Shown piece after piece: positions 52,101 through 61,100 of a stretch of DNA of 64,000 nt (the stretch's first letter is position 1; each line of letters opens with the position of its first letter). Under the pieces are notes generated by a model. It did not search any database. It saw only the letters and a program-made list of their open reading frames with translations, and had not been told where the DNA came from. A program made the translations under genes and the position numbers. The stretch is from Siphonodentalium dalli (Eukaryota; Mollusca; Scaphopoda; Gadilida; Siphonodentaliidae). Location: assembly GCA_032622095.1 (NCBI GenBank), contig CP136066.1, forward strand, positions 101,453,319 to 101,517,318. Direction: 5' to 3'.

Positions 52101-55100
52101 AACACTAGTAAACATTACTAAACAAAAGTATACCTACATTCAGTACCTTGTAGTACACATGTTTGGGCTAATTGTGCTTGGATATACACGAGGAAGGAAC
52201 TATAATTCGTCGCTGAAGGTTTTGCAAGCAAGCGTTGTTTATGCGGTGCGGAACTCCCATAAAAATTGATATACTAGCTCACTACTAATATATATTATAT
52301 TTTAGTTTGTTTGGGCTCAAAACTGAATTAATTTATACACATTTACCACTATTTGATTGCCGTAACGAGATCGCATTGTACGACCAAGACATCGTTTGTG
52401 ATCGCATGTATATCAACGTTTCTGGGACACGTAATAAACACTTGTTTTGCCGATATAGTGACCAGTGTATTCAATCTCGTACTTAGGGTAATGATGGTCG
52501 CGGTTAACCGGTTATGATTAGGTTAATGCCCGTGGTTAACCGATTAGGAAAAAACCTCAACCGTCCCAGCACTATTGATTTGTTGTCATTGTTGTTGTTG
52601 TTACAAGTGATGCCAGGAAGATATACATCATCTTTAACCCTTTCTTTACTAAATACTCATTGACGTGTAGTTCCCTTTGGAAAAAACACAGATCGTTTGT
52701 TGAGCTTATTATCTGAACATTTCCCTACAATGATTAAGACTCATTCATCTCTTTTATTATGTGATTTTCTGTCTGTTGTCTGCTTTTATTACCTGAACAC
52801 CCTTCTAAATGAGTAATAGACTGCTCTAACCTATACTTTTATAACTGAGTGGGAGAATCTATTCAGTAAAGAAAAGGTTAATATATAATGAATTAAAGCC
52901 AATTCATTAAATTAAATGACCATATTGTTGAACTTATTATCTAAACATTTCCATCCAATGAATATGAATCCTTCAGCACTTGTATTATGATTTCGTCTTC
53001 TGCTCATATATCCTTAACCCTTTGGAGAGTATTTATAACGTCATATACATGACATCATGCGTGAATTTAACGTCAATGTCATAGCAATAATTATTAACAA
53101 GTTTAGGTCAAACGGGTCCAATAATTTGTTTTAATTATGTGTATTTTCTGTTTACGTGTGCTATCATAATCTATTGCACTTATACATTGGGACATTATAG
53201 TAATCAAAATATCTCCTATACAATTCATATATAAATCAAATGATTAATTGAAGTTATGTCTACATAAAAATGACACTTCCTGAAAAGACATGTATGTTCT
53301 CCACTCGCGAACCGTATGGTGACATATATGTTCTACCTGCCAAAGGGTTAACCCTGTGCCAATTCATTCTCTTATATATGTGAGTCTACCATAGGGAGCC
53401 TCTTATATATAAGAAAATACATTGGCATAACAATATTTACATTGACCTTTTAAGCCAGTGCATTCTCTTATATAAGTGAGGCTTGCATATATAAGAGAAT
53501 GCACTGGCATGTGATATTCAATGCTGCACCAGTGCACCTCCCATCATGAAAGGGTTAACATCCCTCCAAATGAATAATAGATGTACACTTTTTAGCTCAA
53601 CTTTACTTTGTAAAGTTTGAGCTATTGCCATGGCTTGGTATCCGTCGTGCGTGTATGCGTGTGTGCGTGATTCGTCAACAATTTCCTTTAGCACGGGCTA
53701 CAGTTCGTACCTTTGGTCCGATTATTATGAAATTTGTCATGGATGTTGACATTGACATGTAGATGGGAACGAGTCATTTTGGGGTCATTCGGCCAAAAAA
53801 CATGGCCGCCAGTGGCCATTTTGGATTTCAAAATTCAATCCATTAGCACGGGCTACAGGCCGTACTGTATGTCTTATTGTCATGAAATTTGTCATGGATG
53901 TTAATATTGACATGTAGATGGGAATGAGTCATTTTGGTGTCATTCGGCCAAAAAACATGGCCGCCAGCAGCCATATTGGATTTTACTCTTTGTATGACTA
54001 AATCCTTTAGCACGGGCTACAGGTCGTACCTTTAGTCTAATCATCATAAAATTTGTCATGGCTGTTGAAATTGGAATATAGATGGGAACGACTCATTTTG
54101 GGGTCATTCAGACAAAAAACATGGCCGCCAGTGGCCATCTTTGATTTCAAAATTTAATCCATTAGCACGGGCCACAGGTCGTACTATTTGTCTGATCATC
54201 ATGAAATTTGTCATGGATGATAATATTGACATGTAGATGGGAACAGGTAATTTTGGGGTCATTCAGCCAAAAAACATGGCCGCCAGCAGCCATCTTGGAT
54301 TTTACTCTTTGTATGACTAAATTCTTTAGCATGGGCTGCAGGTCGTACCTTTAATCTGATCATCATAAAATTTGTCATGGATATTAACAATGACATGTAG
54401 ATGGGAACGAGTAATTTTGGGGTCATTCGGCCAAAACACATGGTCGCCAGCAGCCATCTTGGATTTTACTCTTTGTATGACTAAATCCTTTAGCACGGGC
54501 TACAGGTCCTACTTTTAGTCTGATCATCATAAAATTTGTCAAGAATGTTAATAATGACATGTAGATGGGAACGAATCATTTTGGGGTCATTCGGCCAAAA
54601 AACATGGCCGCCAGCAGCCATCTTGGATTTTACTCTTTGTATGACTAAATCCTTTAGCACGGGCTACAGGTCGTACCTTTAGTCTGATCATCGTAAAATT
54701 TGTCATGGCTGTTGAAATTGAAATGTAAATGGGAACGAGTCATTTTGGGGTCATTCGGACAAAAAACATGGCCACCAGCGGCCATCTTGGATTTCAAAAT
54801 TTAATCCATTAGCACGGGCCACAGGTCGTACTGTTCGTCTGATCATCATGAAATTTGTCATGGATGATAATATTGACATGTAGATGGGAACGAGTAATTT
54901 TGGGGCCATTCGGTCAAAAAACATGGCCACCAGCAGCCATCTTGGATTTTACTCTTTGTATGACTAAATTCTTTAGCACGGGCTACAGGTCGTACCTTTA
55001 GTCTGATCATCATAAAAATTGTCATGGATGTTAACTATGACATGTTGATGGGTACGACTCATTTTGGGGTCATTCGCCTGAAAAACATGGCCGCCAGCAG

Positions 55101-58100
55101 CCATCTTGGATTTTACTCTTTGTATGACTAAATCCTTTAGCACGGGCTACAGGTCGTACCTTTAGTCTGATCATCATAAAATATGTCATGGCTGTTGAAA
55201 TTGGAATGTAGATGGGAACGAGTCATTTTGGGGTCATTCGGACAAAAAACATGGCCGCCAGCAGCCATCTTGGATTTTACTCTTTGTATGTCTAAATTCT
55301 TTAGCATGGGCTGCAGGTCGTACCTTTAATCTGATCATCATAAAAATTGTCATGGATGTTAACTATGACATGTTGATGGGAACGAGTAATTTTGGGGTCA
55401 TTCGGCCAAAACACATGGTCGCCAGCAGCCATCTTGGATTTTACTCTTTGTATGACTAAATCCTTTAGCACGGGCTACAGGTCCTACTTTTAGTCTGATC
55501 ATCATAAAATATGTAATGGATGTTAACAATGACATGTAGATGGGAACAAGTAATTTTGGGGTCATTCGGCCCAAAAACATGGCCGCCAGCAGCCATCTTG
55601 GATTTTACTCTTTGTATGACTAAATTCTTTAGCATGGGCTGCAGGTCGTACCTTTAATCTGATCATCATAAAATTTGTCATGGATGTTAACAATGACATG
55701 TAGATGGGAACAAGTAATTTTGGGGTCATTCGGCCCAAAAACATGGTCGCCAGCAGCCATCTTGGATTTTACTCTTTGTATGACTAAATCATTTAGCACG
55801 GGCTACAGGTTGTACCTTTAGTCTGATCATCATAAAATTTGTCATGGCTGTTGAAATTGGAATGTAGATGGGACGAGTCATTTTGGGGTCATTTGGACAA
55901 AAAACATGGCCGCCAGTGGCCATCTTGGATTTTAAAATTTAATCCATTAGCATGGGCCACAGGTTGTACTGTTCGTCTGATCATCATGAAATTTGTCATG
56001 GATGTTAATATTGACATGTAGATGGGAACGAGTAATTTTGGGGTCATTTGGCCAAAAAACATGGTCGCCAGCAGCCATCTTGGATTTTACTCTTTGTATT
56101 CATGTCTATAAACTAGTATTTGACATTCAACTTTCCACATTCCTAATCGCTCCATTGACTGTAATGCATTAAATTATTCCCTTTCCAAGTTGAGCTACAG
56201 TGTCATTGACACTTTCATTTAACTTGGTAGGAGAATACATTTAGTATAAAAAGGGTTAAGGGAATCAAGTACTTCATTTATAATGGAGTTAACAATTACT
56301 CTCTCTCTCTCTTTTATTTCAGGTCTTCTGGTGAACAGGTAAGTTTTTACCCTTTATGAAGCTACCAGTTGGATGTGAACAAAGTAATGTGACATGATAT
56401 TATCTTCAAGAATTTCGTGTTTTATGTGAGGCCTACAAAAAAGTTGATGTTTCCTGTAATGGAAGGGGTAAAAGAAGGGGCATGCGGGCAGAAATATATA
56501 TATTTTGTTTTAAAACCTCCATACATTCGTTCTAAATATATCCACCTGACAGGACAATGTACACAGGGTACCGCAATCTGAAAGCACCAAATTCCGTCGT
56601 AAATTTCAATAACAAATCAGCACAGTTTTACTACAATTAGAGATCGATAGTCACCATTTTTTTCTTTCGGTTTTTGCATTTATTTAATATTTATATTTCT
56701 CGGGGTCAATAAAATTAGTAGGGGTGGAGATCTGGACTAGGAGCAGGTGGCTTCACCTTTTTAGCTCACCAGAGACGAAGTCTCTGGTGGAGCTATAGTC
56801 ATCACTCCTCGTCCGTCGTCCATCCATCGTCCGTCGGTCAACAATTCTTTAAACATCTTCTCCTCTGGAACCATAAGACTGAATATTTGATGTGGATGTT
56901 CCCTAGGTGACTCTCATTCAGATTTGTTCAAATGAGGTCACTGGGTCAAATAGTTGCGACGCCAGGGCCATAACTCTTTCCCTCCATAGTAATTCTTTTA
57001 AACATCTTCTTCTCAAATACCATCAGGCCAAATGGGTTCATATTTGGTATGAAGGAACCTTGGGTGACTGGGGTTTCAGATTTGTTCAAATGAGGTCACT
57101 GGGTCAAATGTGGGCGGGCCAGGGACATAACTACAAAAAATATTAAATTTTTTTTTTTATTTAACTCCATGGTCAATTATATATATATATATATATATTG
57201 TGCCCCCCCCCCCTGGCACTTTACTCAAGTTCACTGCTTCTGCCACCCCGGTCCCAAAAATAATACATGTATTTACTCAAATTCTTGACAGAGAATCATT
57301 AATAAGAAGCCTTTACTTTGGCTCTAGCTGTATGCGGGTTATGCCTACACATGTCAAGTGAAATCTGACATTTTTATAAACATTCACTGGAGATCTGCCA
57401 GAGGTCATTAATTCCCAATTACAACAACAATCTATCATATGTATTGTTCAATTCTTTCAACATGACATTTAACCCTCCCACATCCATCACTTCACTAGAA
57501 CATATTTGGCAAACTTGAAAAGTGTTCTTTGAAAGAACCACCAGCTCTATTTAGCTCATATTTAATATTGAGGCTCCTTTGGTGATGTGTGATTCAGATA
57601 TGTTCAATCAGGGTCATTAGGTCAGGTAGGTGCAAGGCCAGCTACATTACTCTTTCTCTCCATAGTAATTCATGATAGGTCTTTAATCAAATTGGCTATT
57701 TTGCTTATATTTGGTATGAAATTACCTTGGGTGACAGATTTGTGAAAATGGGATACAAAGTCGAATATTAAAGGGCAGAGCCAGAGACATAACTATTTCA
57801 CCACATAGTAATTCTTAAAATATGTTTGCAAGAGCCAAGAACTAGTTGGCTTATTTAGCATGGAATGTTCTTGTTTGACTCCAATTCAGATTTTTAAAAA
57901 TGGGGTCACCTGGTCAAATAGGGGCCAAGCGAAGGACAGTTTTCCTCTTAATATGCTTCCTTCACAAGGACCATCAGGTCTATTTTACTGATATTTAGTA
58001 TGAAGGGTTTTTTGGTGTCTGGGATTCAAATTTATTCAGATGGGGTCACCAGGTTAAATAGGGTGGGACCAGGGACATAACTGTATGTCTCTATAGTAAT

Positions 58101-61100
58101 TCTTAAAATGTCTTCTCAAGAGAGGTTTGACTATTTAGCTTACATATAGTATGGAGGATCCTTTAGTGGCTGAGATTAAGATTTGTTAACATGAGGTCAA
58201 CCTGTTAAGGAATGACGGGGCTATGGGGAGTTAACACTTTTGTGTCTATTAAAATCATTGAAATACCAAATTCATAAAAAACATCTACCTTGGAACTACC
58301 TGACTGATTAAACTGACATACATGTATGATGTTTTGGATCCATGGATAATTGGGCTTCAAACATGTCTAAATGGTTTTATAAAAAGGCGCTTGTGAGATT
58401 GGAAATTTCCAACAATTGAGAAAGTTTGAGATGTCGGTTGTGAAATTCCAACCTAAGACTTGGGAGTCTGGAGCCCGGTCGGGAGGGGACTTGTTGAGCT
58501 GGAGGAGGGGGGTGATCAGTAATGTACAGTTGGTAATTTCAAGGTGGATATTCACCGATCTACATACATGAAGCCTCTCTAGCCACATATCGTGTTTAGA
58601 TCTACTTTTTTAAAGTGATTATGAAAAGTTCTGACTGTTGTGGTCTCCAGGGTCCCAGTCTTATCAGTCTTTGCAGTCTGGTGAGCGACCCCACAGTCAT
58701 TGACTGTCTTGTTTTTAGGCCTCATCGGATGTGAATCTTACACATTATCTATACAGTCACTTCAGTTTGTTGTCATCAATATCACACACAATTACCATTT
58801 AACTCTGACTCACAATAATCAAATTTTACTTCAGGAAATCACCAGAAAAAATAACTAATTATAATGAAGATATAAAATTTTAGTTTTAATGAAATTCGTC
58901 AAGTTAGCTAGTTATATTTGACATGTTGTGTAAATCAATTTTTGCATCATTGTTAGGCAGGAAACTTCCTATAATTTACTTTAGAATTGAATTCTTACCA
59001 TCTGAATACAAATCAGCTGGATAAAGCATTGAATTCTTAGTTAAATATTGGACATATGAAGTCTGTTTAACCCTTTCTATACTAAAGCGTCATTGATGAG
59101 TAGTTATCCCTAAGGAAATGTTCAGATAATAAGTTCAACAAATAGTCATTTGTTGAACTTATTGTCTAAATATTTCCTACTAATAAATTGGACTACTTTT
59201 GCACTTTGATTGTCTGTCTGTTTATTTTTACTGAAAACACCCAATGAATAATAGACCATTCCAATGTAAACTTTTATAACTGATTGGGAGAATCAATTTA
59301 GTATAGATAGAGTTGAATAAAACATTGTTCATACATTTGGTATTACAACTGGCTATATTTATGGGCATGATATATGATGGACTCTTTGTTTTTCAATATT
59401 CAGGATAAGAAGAGCTTACCACGTTCAGCGAGTATGGATTCTTACGGGAAAAAATTGGCGAACAGTCCATCAGCAGTTAGATCTGACTCCTCTACAAATG
59501 TATGTTATCATTACTGGTGTTGGTAATCTGACGGCTTCATATTCCACTTTTGATGCTTTGTATCAATATTTAGAACCATCCTAAATTGAGAAGTGATTGA
59601 AATTGTTGTCTCAGAAAGAAAAAATGTGTCCTTGTCAAGTCTTGAAATAGTGTGCCTGTCATTTGCAGAATGAGGTCACCAAATTCACCCTCTGGGAACC
59701 TCATTCTGCTGAGTTGTAAGCAGAATGAGGTCCCCAGAGGGTGAATTTGGTGATGCTAGCCCGCTATGTGGGGTAGCATCACTAAATGCACCCTCTGGGG
59801 ACCTCATTCTGCAAATGACAGACACACTATTTCAAGGCTTGGTCCTTGTTTCCAGTACTTAACCCTTCCATGACTGAAGCTTCCTGAAATTTAGCGAAAA
59901 CCCTGTGCCAATGCATTCTCTTATATATGCAAGTCTCACATATATAAGAGAATACATTGGCCTAACAATAATTACCTTGACCTTGTGAGCCAGTGTATTC
60001 TCTTATATATGCAAGGCTCCCTATGGGAGACTCGCATATACAAGAGAATGCACTGGCACAGGATCTTTAATGCTTCACCAGCGCAGCTCCCAACATGAAA
60101 GGGTTAACAATAAAGAATGTTCATTGCTACATTTTTCCTGATATAAAAAATAAAGAGCATTTGGTGTGGAAAGTTTAAAGTAGTTAATAAACTTACATCA
60201 ATGTGTTAAGTCTTTTCAGATTACATGGAGTATGATTAATATGAATCGTACGTGACACATAGTGGAGCAACCACACATGATGTGCCTCAAATTTACCTTT
60301 TTTCGGCGACATAACGCTAAGTGGTCACGATGGAGACAACATGCCAAATTGTCAAGACGTGTCGTGGATTATCGTCATGACTTCTTCATTTTTCGTTTCC
60401 ATTAAGCTGACCAACGAAATTGGTCTAAATGAAATTAATAGACTTAAATCACATGTGAATTCTTCGTAAGTTGTGAAGTAGTTACTTTCATTTTTATCGC
60501 GATACTTTATTTCCAATTCCGCTTTTTTTGCAATCTCCACATCGTTGCTAACCGAAGTCATGTGATAATTTCTCCCAAATCTATACCCGCGATCTTGAAA
60601 AATCACTGATGGATATAGAAAACTATATGACGTCATTCACCTGCCTTAGGTATAAGCACCCTTGGTGGTTGCTATGAGTACATTATAATAAGAAATTATC
60701 AGCTTAATGCAATACTAGGAGCATAAATAAAGTGAAAACATCTAGACCTAAGACCATGCAATGTCAATTTCCAATTTCTCAGGCCAAAACAATTTTGAAA
60801 TGCATGCGCGCGCATATTTATATCTTATTATTAATTCCGTGTACACACCAAAGAGGCATCGGCTAGCTCCTGGTCTAATTTCAGTTGTCTGTGGTAATTA
60901 TTTACCAAACAGATTTCCGTAAAATGTTGATGGATTTCATGTGATTTATTTTGCCAAAAACTACTTACTCAGGTATGACTGATGCATTTTTTGCTCACCT
61001 GAGACAAAGTCTGTCCGTCTGTCCATCCATCAAGAATCGTCCTTTCTCCAGAACCATAAGATTGAATGGGTTCATATTTGGTGTGGATGTTCCCTAGGTG

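Larger units (their letters stand above)
52882..56258. mobile_element. Family E MITE broken by three other elements (intron 10)
   Basis: Left part 52920-53013 (GTTGAACTTATTATCTAAAC). A middle piece at 53559-53589 (AATGAATAATAGATGTACAC). Right end 56221-56258 (GGAGAATACATTTAGTATAA, AAAGGGTTAA). Between them sit two TTAA elements (53014-53351, 53348-53558) and a Helentron-like element (53590-56220). Confidence 0.75.

Noticed and set aside
53590-56220. Recurring 60-codon minus-strand ORFs (54259, 55398, 55562)
   Set aside because: They are the same frame in successive tandem units of a non-coding array, each starting and stopping at the same unit positions.
60352-60636. 94-codon minus-strand ORF in intron 12
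   Set aside because: It has no recognisable domain, no splice-compatible partner and no visible coding bias.
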